From the NCBI RefSeq assembly GCF_024436055.1, contig NZ_JANFNH010000016.1, forward strand, positions 52,559-116,558: DNA of 64,000 nt. Reading direction: 5' to 3'. Each line of letters starts with the position of its first letter. Within the stretch, counting starts at the first letter, position 1. The position numbers and the translations under genes were made by a program. Shown here piece after piece: positions 27,370 to 35,128 of the stretch. This DNA is from Streptantibioticus rubrisoli. GTDB taxonomy: Bacteria > Actinomycetota > Actinomycetes > Streptomycetales > Streptomycetaceae. The notes under the pieces are model-generated. The model searched no databases and was not told where the DNA came from. It saw only the letters and a list, made by a program, of their open reading frames with translations.

Positions 27370-27414
27370 CACTTCGGCCCGGCCACCGCACGACGCGGCG
27401 GCCGGGCCGAAGTG
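27370..27414 (+). terminator. argGH terminator
   Basis: A perfect 15-bp stem (27370-27384 with 27400-27414), extended inside by CCGC/GCGG across one mismatch, starting 13 bases after the argH stop. Confidence 0.88.
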
Positions 27415-27497
27415 CGTCTTCCCGGGCCCTGTGCCTACCGCCGCGCCCGGTACCTTGCGGGCCGGGGCCGCACTGCGGAGTCGTGAACGTCTATTTT

Positions 27498-27513
27498 GAG
27501 ACACTCATGTCTC
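27498..27513. promoter_or_regulatory. probable TetR operator
   Basis: GAGACA-ctca-TGTCTC is a 16-bp palindrome 20 bases upstream of the regulator ATG, within a TTTTGAGA context that could be the -35 region. A TAACCT at 27522-27527 lies six bases before the ATG, so the mRNA may be leaderless. Autoregulation of the regulator-pump pair is the simple reading. Confidence 0.5.
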
Positions 27514-27533
27514 GCTTGGGTTAACCTGGTCTC

Positions 27534-28082
27534 ATGAGCTTCGATCGGGCACAGGTGCTACGGGAGGCCGCCGCGCTGCTGACGCGCAAGGCGAACGCTT
27601 CCATGGACGAGATCGCCAAGGCGGCGGGGGTCAGCCGGGCCACCCTGCACCGGTACTTTCCGGGCCGCGACGCGCTGGTCAGGGCGCTCGGCACGCTCGG
27701 CATCGAGCAACTGGCCGAGCGGCTGGACGCCGCCCGCATCGAGGAGGGCGATCCGGTCGAGGCGGTGCGGCGGCTGATCGAGGAGGCCATGCCGGTCTCC
27801 GGATTCCTGGCGTTCCTCTACGGCGAGAACCAGCTCTACGAGGTCACGGAGATCGACGAGGGCTGGACCAGGATCGACGAGCGGGTCTCCGCGCTGTTCC
27901 GGCGCGGCCAGGAGCAGGGCCTGTTCCGGTACGACCTCAGCCCCGCCTGGCTGTGCGAGGCGCTGTACGCGCTGATCGCCGCCTCCGGCTGGTGCGTACA
28001 AGACGGCAAGGTGGCCTCGCGCGACTCGGCGCGCATGGTCGGCGAGCTACTGCTCAGCGGGATGCTGCGGGAGCGGTCATGA
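27534..28082 (+). CDS. TetR-family regulator of the adjacent efflux gene
   Basis: A 182-residue regulator. The N-terminal helix-turn-helix is ASMDEIAKAAGVSRATLHRYFPGRDALV (about 22-50). The C-terminal ligand domain is not family-specific. ATG 27534 lacks a ribosome site, consistent with leaderless expression. Overlaps the downstream MFS gene as ATGA, so the two are co-expressed and the pump substrate is probably its inducer. Confidence 0.92.
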   Translation: MSFDRAQVLREAAALLTRKANASMDEIAKAAGVSRATLHRYFPGRDALVRALGTLGIEQLAERLDAARIEEGDPVEAVRRLIEEAMPVSGFLAFLYGENQLYEVTEIDEGWTRIDERVSALFRRGQEQGLFRYDLSPAWLCEALYALIAASGWCVQDGKVASRDSARMVGELLLSGMLRERS

Positions 28083-29629
28083 CCTCGCAGGTGTCGCGGT
28101 CCGCGCCCACGGACGTCACGCCGCACAGGCCGCACCCCGCGCGCTGGTGGGCGCTCGCGGTGCTGACCCTGGCCCTGCTGCTGGTCGCGGTGGACGCGAC
28201 GGTACTGGGCCTGGCGATGCCGTTCCTCAGCGAACAACTGCGGCCGTCCTCCACCGAGTTGCTGTGGATCGGCGATGTCTACTCCTTCGTCATCGCCGGA
28301 CTACTGGTCTCCATGGGCAGCCTCGGCGACCGCATCGGCCGCAAGAAACTGCTGCTCAGCGGTGCCGCCGCGTTCGGCGCGCTGTCGGTGCTGGCCGCGT
28401 ACTCCACCACGCCCCTGATGCTGATAGCCGCCCGGGCGCTGCTCGGAGTCGCGGGCGCGACGCTGATGCCGTCCACCCTGGCACTGATCCGGAACCTGTT
28501 CGGCGATCCGCGCGAACGCAGCTTCGCCATCGGTGTGTGGGGCTCCGCCTCGATGGCGGGCGCCGCCGCCGGACCGGTGGTCGGCGGCTTCCTGCTGGAG
28601 CACTTCTGGTGGGGCTCGGTCTTCCTGATCAACATCCCGGTGATGGCGGTACTCGTGGTGTTCGGCGCCAGACTCCTGCCGGAGTCGCGCGATCCGGCGC
28701 CCGGGCCGTGGGACATGCCCAGTGTGCTGCTGTCGCTGCTGGGCATGGGCGGCATCGTCTACGCGGTCAAGGAGACCGCCGCCTACGGGGTCGGCGCGGG
28801 CCATCTGGCGGCCGGTGCGGTCGGAGTGCTGTGCGTCGTCGCGTTCGTCAGGCGGCAACTGACCATCCCGGCGCCGCTGTTGGACATGCGGCTGTTCCGC
28901 AACCGCGGGCTGAGCGCTTCGGTGCTGGCCGACCTGCTCACCGTGCTCGGCATGTCCGGGCTGGTGTTCTTCCTCTCCCAGTTCCTCCAACTGGTGCAGG
29001 GACGTTCGCCGTTGCAGGCCGGGCTCGCGGAACTACCGGCCACCGTGGGTGCCGTGGTCACCGGCCTGCTCGCGGGCAGGGCGGCCCGCCGCTACTCGGT
29101 GCGCGCCGTGGTCGCCGGAGGTCTGGCGGCCATCGGGGTGGCACTGGCGGCGCTGCTGGTGCTCACCCCGGACAGCGGGTATCCGCTGGTGGGCGCGGTG
29201 CTGTTGGTGGTCGGTGTCGGCGCGGGGTTCTCGTTCACCGTCACCGCCGACGTCATCTTGTCCTCGGTGCCGCGGGAGAACGCGGGCGCGGCGTCGGCGG
29301 TCTCCGAGACCGCCTACGAGTTGGGCGCCGCGCTGGGCATCGCGTTCCTGGGGTCGATCGTGACCAGCCGGTACGCGGGCATCGTGATCCCCGACGGGGT
29401 ACCGGCGGGCGCGGCCGAGCGGGCACGGCAGTCGCTACCGGGGGCGATGGAGGCGGCGAACCTGCTGCCGCAGCAGCCCGGTGACGCGCTACGAGTCGCC
29501 GCGCAGACCGCTTTCACCGCAGGGGTACGGGGCGCTGCCGCGGTCGGCGCGATCGTGCTACTGGTCGCCGCCGCGTGGGCCTGGCGTACGCTGCGCGGCC
29601 AGCGGCTGGGGGATGCTTCCGGCTCCTGA
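28079..29629 (+). CDS. MFS drug transporter, DHA2 (14-TM) type
   Basis: A 516-residue major facilitator with about 14 hydrophobic segments. Motif A-like GSLGDRIGRKKLLL follows segment 2, and ARALLGVAGATLMPSTLALIRNLF is the motif B/C region of the EmrB/QacA/LfrA/SmvA group. Proton-coupled export of cationic or amphipathic compounds is the family function; its substrate is unknown. ATG 28079 overlaps the TetR stop, a typical regulator-pump operon. Confidence 0.92.
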   Translation: MTSQVSRSAPTDVTPHRPHPARWWALAVLTLALLLVAVDATVLGLAMPFLSEQLRPSSTELLWIGDVYSFVIAGLLVSMGSLGDRIGRKKLLLSGAAAFGALSVLAAYSTTPLMLIAARALLGVAGATLMPSTLALIRNLFGDPRERSFAIGVWGSASMAGAAAGPVVGGFLLEHFWWGSVFLINIPVMAVLVVFGARLLPESRDPAPGPWDMPSVLLSLLGMGGIVYAVKETAAYGVGAGHLAAGAVGVLCVVAFVRRQLTIPAPLLDMRLFRNRGLSASVLADLLTVLGMSGLVFFLSQFLQLVQGRSPLQAGLAELPATVGAVVTGLLAGRAARRYSVRAVVAGGLAAIGVALAALLVLTPDSGYPLVGAVLLVVGVGAGFSFTVTADVILSSVPRENAGAASAVSETAYELGAALGIAFLGSIVTSRYAGIVIPDGVPAGAAERARQSLPGAMEAANLLPQQPGDALRVAAQTAFTAGVRGAAAVGAIVLLVAAAWAWRTLRGQRLGDASGS

Positions 29630-29657
29630 CCCAGGCTCCGCCACGCGGTCACGGTGT

Positions 29658-29767
29658 GTTCGGCACCGCCGGGCGACTCCGACGCCGTACCCCGGCGCAT
29701 ACGGCCGACCGCAGGGCCCGGCGCAGCCGGAAACTTCTTCCCGCAGTGGAGCCCGGCGGTGCCGAAC
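29658..29767. repeat. 17-bp perfect inverted repeat with 76-bp spacer
   Basis: 29658-29674 and 29751-29767 are perfect reverse complements (arm starts GTTCGGCACC). No ORF with coding character lies between them. It sits in the 226-base gap after the MFS gene, upstream of the shared terminator. Confidence 0.8.
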
Positions 29768-29835
29768 CCACCGCACCCCGACAAAGATCCGTCGCACGCC
29801 CCAAGTCGGGCCCGGCGCACAGGCCGTTGAAGGGG

Positions 29836-29865
29836 GGCGGCGTAGCCGCCGCAGGCTACGCCGCC
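29836..29865. terminator. terminator between MFS and acyltransferase genes
   Basis: A perfect 12-bp stem (29836-29847 with 29854-29865) with a 6-base loop. It includes the stop codon region of the convergent acyltransferase gene and can act in both directions. Confidence 0.75.
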
Positions 29866-30524
29866 TTCGCCTTGGTGGCGTAAACGTCCACGTACTCCTG
29901 CCCGGACAGCCGCATCACATGGCTCATGACCTCGTCGGTCACCGCACGCAGCACATAGCGGTCCCGGTCCATGCCCTCGTAGCGGGAGAAGTCCAGCGGC
30001 TCGCCGAACCGCACCGTCACCCGGGTGATGCGCGGCATGCCCGCACCGCCGGGCTGCACCCGGTCGGTGCCGATCGTGGCGCACGGCACCACCGGCGCGC
30101 CGGTCATCAGCGCCAGCCGGGCCACGCCGGTACGCCCCCGGTACAGGCGGCCGTCGGGGGAGCGGGTGCCCTCCGGGTAGATGCCGAACGCCTTGCCCTC
30201 CTCCAGTACCCGCTTGCCCGTCATCAGCGCGGCGACCCCGCCGTTCGCGCCGTCCCGGTCCACCGGGATCATGCCCGAGGTGGTGAAGAACCAGGCCATC
30301 AGCCGACCCTTGACGCCCCGCCCGGTGACGTACTCGTCCTTGCCGATGAAGTACACCGGCCGATCCACGACCAGCGTCAGGAACAGCGAGTCGATGAAGG
30401 TCAGATGGTTTCCGGCGAGGATCACAGCACCGCTCTCCGGGATGTTCTGCACTCCCTCCACCCGTGGGCGGAACAGGACGCGCATCAGGAATCCGAGCAG
30501 CGCCTTGAGCAGGATGCGGGACAA
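29856..30524 (-). CDS. 1-acyl-sn-glycerol-3-phosphate acyltransferase (PlsC-like)
   Basis: A 222-residue membrane-associated acyltransferase that would acylate lysophosphatidic acid in phospholipid synthesis. The catalytic HX4D motif is H40-LTFI-D45 in AGNHLTFIDS; the glycerol-phosphate binding motif is IYPEGTRSPDG. A hydrophobic helix lies at about 4-18. Start is TTG at 30522-30524 behind GGAGGG. Acyl acceptor specificity cannot be read from the sequence. Confidence 0.88.
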   Translation of the reverse strand: MSRILLKALLGFLMRVLFRPRVEGVQNIPESGAVILAGNHLTFIDSLFLTLVVDRPVYFIGKDEYVTGRGVKGRLMAWFFTTSGMIPVDRDGANGGVAALMTGKRVLEEGKAFGIYPEGTRSPDGRLYRGRTGVARLALMTGAPVVPCATIGTDRVQPGGAGMPRITRVTVRFGEPLDFSRYEGMDRDRYVLRAVTDEVMSHVMRLSGQEYVDVYATKAKAA

Positions 30525-30760
30525 CGGGCCCTCCGGTCGGGGTCAGCCGATATGGGAAACGTAGGCGGGGACATGAGCGGCAGCGACCGCGTCACTCCTG
30601 ACGGGGACGATACTCGCGGCTACTGACGAGTTCCACGCCAGGTTCACCCACTTGGTACGCACAGTTGACAAGCGGTGCCGAAACCATTCGCTGCCCCTCG
30701 TGCGGGTGATCTGCGGTTAACACGGTGCGTGTCCGCCCTCCGTTGGGCATCACCCCTGAC

Positions 30761-31243
30761 ATGGCGCCGATCCTCGACCTGATCAACGCGTACACCCCGC
30801 TGCTGGCCGCCGAGGCCGCCGCGGAGGCCGGGACCAGCGGGTTGGACCCGGACGACCTCGAACAAGCCGTGTGGCTAAGACTGTTGGAGTACGGCCGGGC
30901 GCCCACCGACAGCGCGGGCTGGCTGCTCGACGCGGTACGCCGGGAGGCGCACGACGCCCGGCGCAGGGTGCTGCACGAACTGCCCTACGCACCGGGCCAC
31001 CTGGCGGCGGCCGGGCCGTCGGTGGAACACCACGCGATCGACGCGGAGCTGGGCCGCTCGCTGCGCGCCGTCATCGGGGAGCTGCCGGGCCGCTGTCCGC
31101 AGTTGTTATCCGCGCTGTTGTCCCGTTCCGACCCCACTTACCGGGAAATCTCCCGGGAGTTGGGAATCTCACAGGGCAGCCTCGGTCCGCTGCGCTCGCG
31201 TTGCCTGGCCTGTCTGCGGGCCAGGCTGCGGTCGGAGGATTGA
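30761..31243 (+). CDS. sigma-70-like RNA polymerase sigma factor with a TTA codon
   Basis: A protein of 160 residues (172 if the in-frame GTG at 30725 is used). The N-terminal helix LDLINAYTPLLAAEA and DPDDLEQAVWLRLLEYG resemble sigma region 2; the C-terminus DPTYREISRELGISQGSLGPLRSRCLACLRARL is a region 4 helix-turn-helix. It is short for an ECF sigma and weakly conserved, so a sigma-like regulator is the safe label. Codon TTA at 31106-31108 (PQLLSAL) is the only in-frame TTA I found among the genes of this window and predicts dependence on the bldA tRNA. Neither start has a good ribosome site. Confidence 0.75.
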   Translation: MAPILDLINAYTPLLAAEAAAEAGTSGLDPDDLEQAVWLRLLEYGRAPTDSAGWLLDAVRREAHDARRRVLHELPYAPGHLAAAGPSVEHHAIDAELGRSLRAVIGELPGRCPQLLSALLSRSDPTYREISRELGISQGSLGPLRSRCLACLRARLRSED

Positions 31244-31386
31244 AAGCCCGCAACTACGGGGTAAGGAGCGGTAAACAGTCGGCGACAGGACGCTGGGTCG
31301 TGTCCGGAGCGGAACCCGAAATGGGGCAGAGACGGGCACACGGCTCACTCTCCCCCTCCGGACGACTGTGCGATCATCGGCGCCAC

Positions 31387-31414
31387 GGAGGCGGGGTGAA
31401 CCCGCGCCGCCTCC
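31387..31414 (+). terminator. hairpin after the sigma-like gene
   Basis: GGAGGCGG (31387-31394) pairs with CCGCCTCC (31407-31414); an alternative inner GGG-TGAA-CCC hairpin overlaps it. It lies in the 248-base gap before the GNAT gene; otherwise I see nothing coding in that gap. Confidence 0.4.
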
Positions 31415-31491
31415 ACCAACAGGGCAGACATCCCGGGCGTACACCCTCACCCACCCGCGTCCGGGAGCACACAAAGGGGAGGCCTGCGCAC

Positions 31492-31995
31492 ATGGGCATG
31501 AGCGTGACCATCTCTACGGCGACCGAGGACGACGCCGAGAAGATCCTCAAACTCCAGTACCTCTGCTACCAGCGGGAAGCCGAGCTGTACGGCGACTACG
31601 GCATCGAACCGCTGACCCAGACCCTGGCCGCGCTGCGTGCCGAACTCGGCGAGGGCTGCGTACTGGTGGCCAGGCTCGGCGAGGAGGTCGTCGGCTCGGT
31701 GCGCGGCACGGTCGACTCCGACGGCACCGCCCGGATAGCGAAGCTGATCGTCCACCCGCGGATGCAACGGCACGGTCTGGGCGGCCGGTTGCTGCGCGCC
31801 ATCGAGGAGCGGCTGGCCGCCGAGCGCGAGGCCAAGCGGTTCCAGTTGTTCACCGGCCACCGCAGCGAGGGCAACCTGCGGCTGTACCGTCGACTCGGCT
31901 ACGCACAGACCGGCACCGAGCAGATCAACCGCCGACTGAGCCTGGTCACCATGGAGAAGCCGGTCGAGACCTCCACGTTCGCCGCCAGCGCCTGA
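31492..31995 (+). CDS. GNAT-family N-acetyltransferase
   Basis: A 167-residue acetyl-CoA-dependent acetyltransferase. The acetyl-CoA loop is VHPRMQRHGLGGRLLRAIEERL (Q/RxxGxG/A type), followed by FTGHRSEGNLRLYRRLGY. ATG 31492 is nine bases after AGGGGAGG; a second ATG two codons on (31498) is possible. Substrate unknown. Its stop is only seven bases from the stop of the convergent membrane-protein gene, with no hairpin between. Confidence 0.9.
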   Translation: MGMSVTISTATEDDAEKILKLQYLCYQREAELYGDYGIEPLTQTLAALRAELGEGCVLVARLGEEVVGSVRGTVDSDGTARIAKLIVHPRMQRHGLGGRLLRAIEERLAAEREAKRFQLFTGHRSEGNLRLYRRLGYAQTGTEQINRRLSLVTMEKPVETSTFAASA

Positions 31996-32002
31996 CCCGC
32001 GG

Positions 32003-32446
32003 CTACGCCTGGGCCCGCCCCGCGCTCACCCGCTGCGGGGCGGCCCTGCGCAGCCACAGCATTCCGGTCACCGGCAGCACCAGCGGAACGAACAGATAGC
32101 CCATCCCGTAGTAGGACCACACCGTCTGGTCCGGGAACGCGGAGGAGTCCACGATGGTCAGCGTGCCGACCACGAGCACGCCCGCCAGCTCCACCGCACA
32201 GCACACCATCGCCAGCCGACGGGCCGACTCCCCACCGCGCACCAGCGTCACCGTGATGAACGCGTAGACCACCGCCGCCACCGCCGACAGCACGTACGCC
32301 AGCGGCGCCTCGTGGAACTGCGCGATCAACTGGTACAGCGAACGCGATCCGGCGGCGACGGTGAACACCGCGTACAGCGAGACGATCAGCCGTCCCGGAC
32401 CCTCGCCGATCTTCCGCGGCCGCTGCGTGGCCTGGCTCTCAGCCAT
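32003..32446 (-). CDS. integral membrane protein, unknown function
   Basis: A 147-residue protein with four predicted membrane segments (about 20-37, 48-68, 78-98, 112-130), beginning MAESQATQRPRKIGEGPGRL. I do not recognise a family. The ATG overlaps the stop of the upstream membrane-protein gene by eight bases, so the two are coupled and may form a heteromeric membrane complex. Confidence 0.8.
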   Translation of the reverse strand: MAESQATQRPRKIGEGPGRLIVSLYAVFTVAAGSRSLYQLIAQFHEAPLAYVLSAVAAVVYAFITVTLVRGGESARRLAMVCCAVELAGVLVVGTLTIVDSSAFPDQTVWSYYGMGYLFVPLVLPVTGMLWLRRAAPQRVSAGRAQA

Positions 32447-32807
32447 GACCGCCTCCCCAGATGTCCAGCAGCCGCACCTGGAGCACGGCCAGAATCACAC
32501 CGCCCGCCGCCACCGTCGCCGATCCCCAACGGGTGCGCTCCAGCAGCGACATGAAACCCGCCGCCGGAACGGTAAGCGCCGCACCCAGCAGATAGGCGAC
32601 GAAGATCACCGTGCCGCCGTGCGGCTTGTGGCCCCCGGCCAACTCCACGATGCCGACCACCAGTTGGGCCAGCGCCAGTACGGACACCACGGCCATGCCG
32701 ATGAAGTGCCAGTCCTTGGTGGACTGGTCGCGGGCGGTGGCGTAACCGCACCACGCGGCGATCAGCAGCGCGGCGACCGTGACCGCCACGGTGAGCGCGC
32801 CGATCAC
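32439..32807 (-). CDS. integral membrane protein, partner of the downstream gene
   Basis: About 122 residues from GTG 32805-32807 (GGAG six bases upstream), with four hydrophobic segments: GALTVAVTVAALLIAAWCGY, FIGMAVVSVLALAQLVVGI, VIFVAYLLGAALTVPAAG and a C-terminal one. The frame is open to GTG 32900, but that stretch contains a TAATAG-type promoter sequence, so the shorter form is preferred. Function unknown; divergent from the HAD hydrolase gene. Confidence 0.72.
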   Translation of the reverse strand: MIGALTVAVTVAALLIAAWCGYATARDQSTKDWHFIGMAVVSVLALAQLVVGIVELAGGHKPHGGTVIFVAYLLGAALTVPAAGFMSLLERTRWGSATVAAGGVILAVLQVRLLDIWGGGHG

Positions 32808-32909
32808 CGCACGCTCCGCACGGCACGGCGGACCGGACAGGGGTGTACGAGCATGTGGCGACTCTATTACGGGACGAAAGTCCGGATGCGCCGCCCCCAC
32901 CCGGCCACA

Positions 32910-32915
32910 TAGGGT
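32910..32915 (+). promoter_or_regulatory. -10 element of the HAD hydrolase gene
   Basis: TAGGGT ends eight bases before the ATG at 32924, so transcription should begin within a base or two of the start codon: a leaderless mRNA. No ribosome site is present. Confidence 0.45.
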
Positions 32916-32923
32916 CGCCGATC

Positions 32924-33577
32924 ATGAGCGATTCGCACTTCCGCACCGACGCCCTGCTGTTCGACATGGACGGAACGCTGGTCTCCTCACTGGACTCCGT
33001 CGTCCGCTGCTGGACCCGCTGGGCGCGGGAGTACGCGATCGGTGCCGAGCGGTTCGCCCGGGTGCGGCTGCACGGGCGGCCCGCGGCGGAGATCATCGCC
33101 GAACTGCTGCCCGCCGAGCGGATCCCGGAGGCGCTGGCCAGAATCGAGGAGCTCGAAGTCCAGGATGTGGACGGTCTGGTCGTGCTCCCCGGCACTGCGG
33201 CGCTGCTCGGCTCGCTGCCCGCCGAGCGGTGGGCGGTGGTCACCTCCGCCACCCGGCGGCTGGCCGAGGCCCGGCTGGCGGCGGCCGGGATAGCCCCTGG
33301 CCTGCTGGTCAGCGCCGATGACGTGGAGCGCGGCAAGCCCGATCCGGAGCCGTTCCTGCTCGCCGCCGAGAAGCTGGGGTTCCGGCCGGGGCGGTGCACG
33401 GTCTTCGAGGACGCGCCCGCGGGGCTGCAGGCGGGCCGGGCGGCGGGGATGCGCACGGTGGCGTTGGCCACAACCCACGACCCGGCGGAACTGGACGCCG
33501 ATGTGCTGGTCAAAGACCTGTCGCAGGTGTCCGCGCAGGTGGACGGTGGTGGCGTCGTGCTGCGTCAGCACGGCTGA
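32924..33577 (+). CDS. HAD-superfamily (subfamily IA) phosphatase
   Basis: A 217-residue phosphatase. Motif I is ALLFDMDGTLVSS (nucleophile and acid aspartates), motif II TSATRR, motif III GKPDPEPFLLAAEKLG with its lysine, and motif IV VFEDAPAGLQAG. The cap domain after motif I and the PGTAALLGSLP stretch resemble sugar-phosphate phosphatases of the YfbT/phosphoglycolate type. Substrate not determined by sequence. Monocistronic, probably leaderless. Confidence 0.9.
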   Translation: MSDSHFRTDALLFDMDGTLVSSLDSVVRCWTRWAREYAIGAERFARVRLHGRPAAEIIAELLPAERIPEALARIEELEVQDVDGLVVLPGTAALLGSLPAERWAVVTSATRRLAEARLAAAGIAPGLLVSADDVERGKPDPEPFLLAAEKLGFRPGRCTVFEDAPAGLQAGRAAGMRTVALATTHDPAELDADVLVKDLSQVSAQVDGGGVVLRQHG

Positions 33578-33592
33578 GCCCGGCACCGCGCA

Positions 33593-33609
33593 TGTCCGAA
33601 TGGCGGACA
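33593..33609. promoter_or_regulatory. inverted repeat upstream of the met leader
   Basis: TGTCCG-aatgg-CGGACA is a perfect 6-bp inverted repeat 51 bases before the leader peptide ATG. It could be an operator for a dimeric repressor of the methionine uptake genes, or a terminator of the HAD gene; the sequence does not decide. Confidence 0.35.
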
Positions 33610-33659
33610 GTCCGACCGGAATGCGGAACGTTCGCGCGGTGTCTGGTTTACTGGGGCGC

Positions 33660-33743
33660 ATGACGACGACGAACAGCCGCAGCCGTGCGACCGAGGCGAT
33701 GACGCCCGGTGTTCGTCGTATGTGTCGAATGTGCGAACTCTGA
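33660..33743 (+). CDS. candidate Met/Cys-rich leader peptide of metNIQ
   Basis: A 27-residue ORF, MTTTNSRSRATEAMTPGV followed by RRMCRMCEL. Six of the last eight codons before the end read Arg-Arg-Met-Cys-Arg-Met-Cys, placing Met and Cys codons where ribosome stalling could sense sulfur amino acids. TTTACT at 33647-33652 lies seven bases upstream of the ATG, fitting a leaderless transcript. It precedes the methionine transporter genes by 326 bases. Attenuation is inferred, not shown. Confidence 0.5.
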   Translation: MTTTNSRSRATEAMTPGVRRMCRMCEL

Positions 33744-34069
33744 GGGCCCCCGTCTGAAGCCTCGCGCCCCGAAGCGAGCGACTCCCAGCGAACAGAGCAG
33801 CGTCCGCTCCGGACCACTCCCGCACCACGGACACCTGATGACCAATCCAGTGCCTCGAGCCTCCGCCATGGCCACCGCCGTGAGCCGTCGAACACGCCTC
33901 ACGGCGATCGAGCGCTGCCGGATCGCCCACGACCCGCAGCCGCCCGGCACCCGCTGCCTCTGACGCACCGCCGCCCGGCGCATCCGGGCCGCCCCCTGCC
34001 GTAATTCGAGACGGACACACCCGTACGTAACGGATATCCCGCTATGTACTCGACAGTGACGGAAACCCA
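33744..34069 (+). other. leader region between the leader peptide and metN
   Basis: 326 bases with several hairpins: GTCCG-ctc-CGGAC at 33802-33814, GGCGATC/GATCGCC at 33903-33927 and GCCCGG-cgcat-CCGGGC at 33973-33989. A 41-codon ORF (33838-33963, MTNPVPRASAMATAVSRR...) crosses it but has no ribosome site. I could not match the SAM-I, SAM-II or SAM-IV riboswitch cores. TATGTACT at 34043-34050 may be a second promoter close to metN. Confidence 0.5.
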
Positions 34070-35128
34070 GTGATCACCACCACGGGCCTGAGGAAGGTCT
34101 ACCATTCGCGAGGTCGGGAGACAGTCGCTCTCGACGGCGTCGATCTACACGTCCGCGAGGGCGAGGTGTTCGGCGTCGTCGGCCGCAGCGGCGCCGGAAA
34201 GAGCACCCTGATCCGCTGCGTCAACCTGCTGGAGCGCCCCACCTCCGGCACCGTAGAGGTGGCCGGAACCGACCTGACCGCGCTGGCCGGGAGCTCCCGG
34301 CGGGCCAACGCGGCGCTGCGGGCCGCCCGCAGCCAGATCGGCATGGTCTTCCAGCACTTCAACCTGCTGTCCGCGCGCACCGTGCAGGACAACGTCGAGC
34401 TGCCGCTGGAGATCCTCGGGGTCTCCGGCCGGGACCGGTCCCGCAAGGCGCTGGAGCTGCTGGACCTGGTGGGCCTCGCCGACAAGGCGAAGGCGTACCC
34501 CGCGCAGCTGTCCGGCGGTCAGAAGCAGCGGGTCGGCATCGCCCGCGCGCTGGCGGGCGACCCCAAGGTGCTGCTGTCCGACGAGGCCACCTCGGCGCTC
34601 GACCCGGAGACCACCCGGTCGATCCTGCAACTGCTGCGCGACCTCAACCAGCAGCTGGGGCTGACCGTTCTGCTGATCACGCACGAGATGGACGTGGTCA
34701 AGGCGGTCTGCGACTCGGCCGCGCTGATGAAGGGAGGACGCGTCGTGGAATCCGGCACCGTGGCCGGGCTGTTGGCCACCCCCGGTTCCGAACTCGCCCA
34801 GGAACTCTTCCCGGTTGGCGGCGAGCCCTCCGAGGAGGGCCGCACCGTTGTCGACCTCACCTTCCACGGTGAGGCGGCCACTCAGCCGGTCATCTCCCAA
34901 CTGGCCCGCACCTACAACATCGACATCTCGATCCTCGGCGCGGCGATGGAGACCATCGGCGGTCGTCAGGTCGGCCGGATGCGGATCGAACTGCCCGGCC
35001 GCTTCGAGGAGAACGTGGTGCCGATCGGGTTCCTGCGCGAGAAGGGCCTGCAGGTCGATGTCGCGCCGGTGGACGGCACCGCCACGCCGAAGGCTGACGA
35101 CGCGCTGGTCAAGGAGGCCGCGAAGTGA
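34070..35128 (+). CDS. metN: methionine ABC transporter ATPase
   Basis: A 352-residue ATPase of the methionine uptake system. Walker A is GRSGAGKST, signature LSGGQKQRVGIARAL, Walker B VLLSDEATSALD, H-loop LITHEMD. Residues about 270-340 form the C-terminal NIL regulatory domain (TQPVISQLARTYNIDISILGA...), which binds methionine and mediates trans-inhibition in characterised homologues. GTG 34070. Overlaps metI as GTGA. Confidence 0.94.
   Translation: MITTTGLRKVYHSRGRETVALDGVDLHVREGEVFGVVGRSGAGKSTLIRCVNLLERPTSGTVEVAGTDLTALAGSSRRANAALRAARSQIGMVFQHFNLLSARTVQDNVELPLEILGVSGRDRSRKALELLDLVGLADKAKAYPAQLSGGQKQRVGIARALAGDPKVLLSDEATSALDPETTRSILQLLRDLNQQLGLTVLLITHEMDVVKAVCDSAALMKGGRVVESGTVAGLLATPGSELAQELFPVGGEPSEEGRTVVDLTFHGEAATQPVISQLARTYNIDISILGAAMETIGGRQVGRMRIELPGRFEENVVPIGFLREKGLQVDVAPVDGTATPKADDALVKEAAK

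Noticed and set aside
33838..33963. 41-codon ORF in the metN leader
   Set aside because: No ribosome site or nearby promoter, and it lies across hairpins; mentioned with the leader but not called as a gene.
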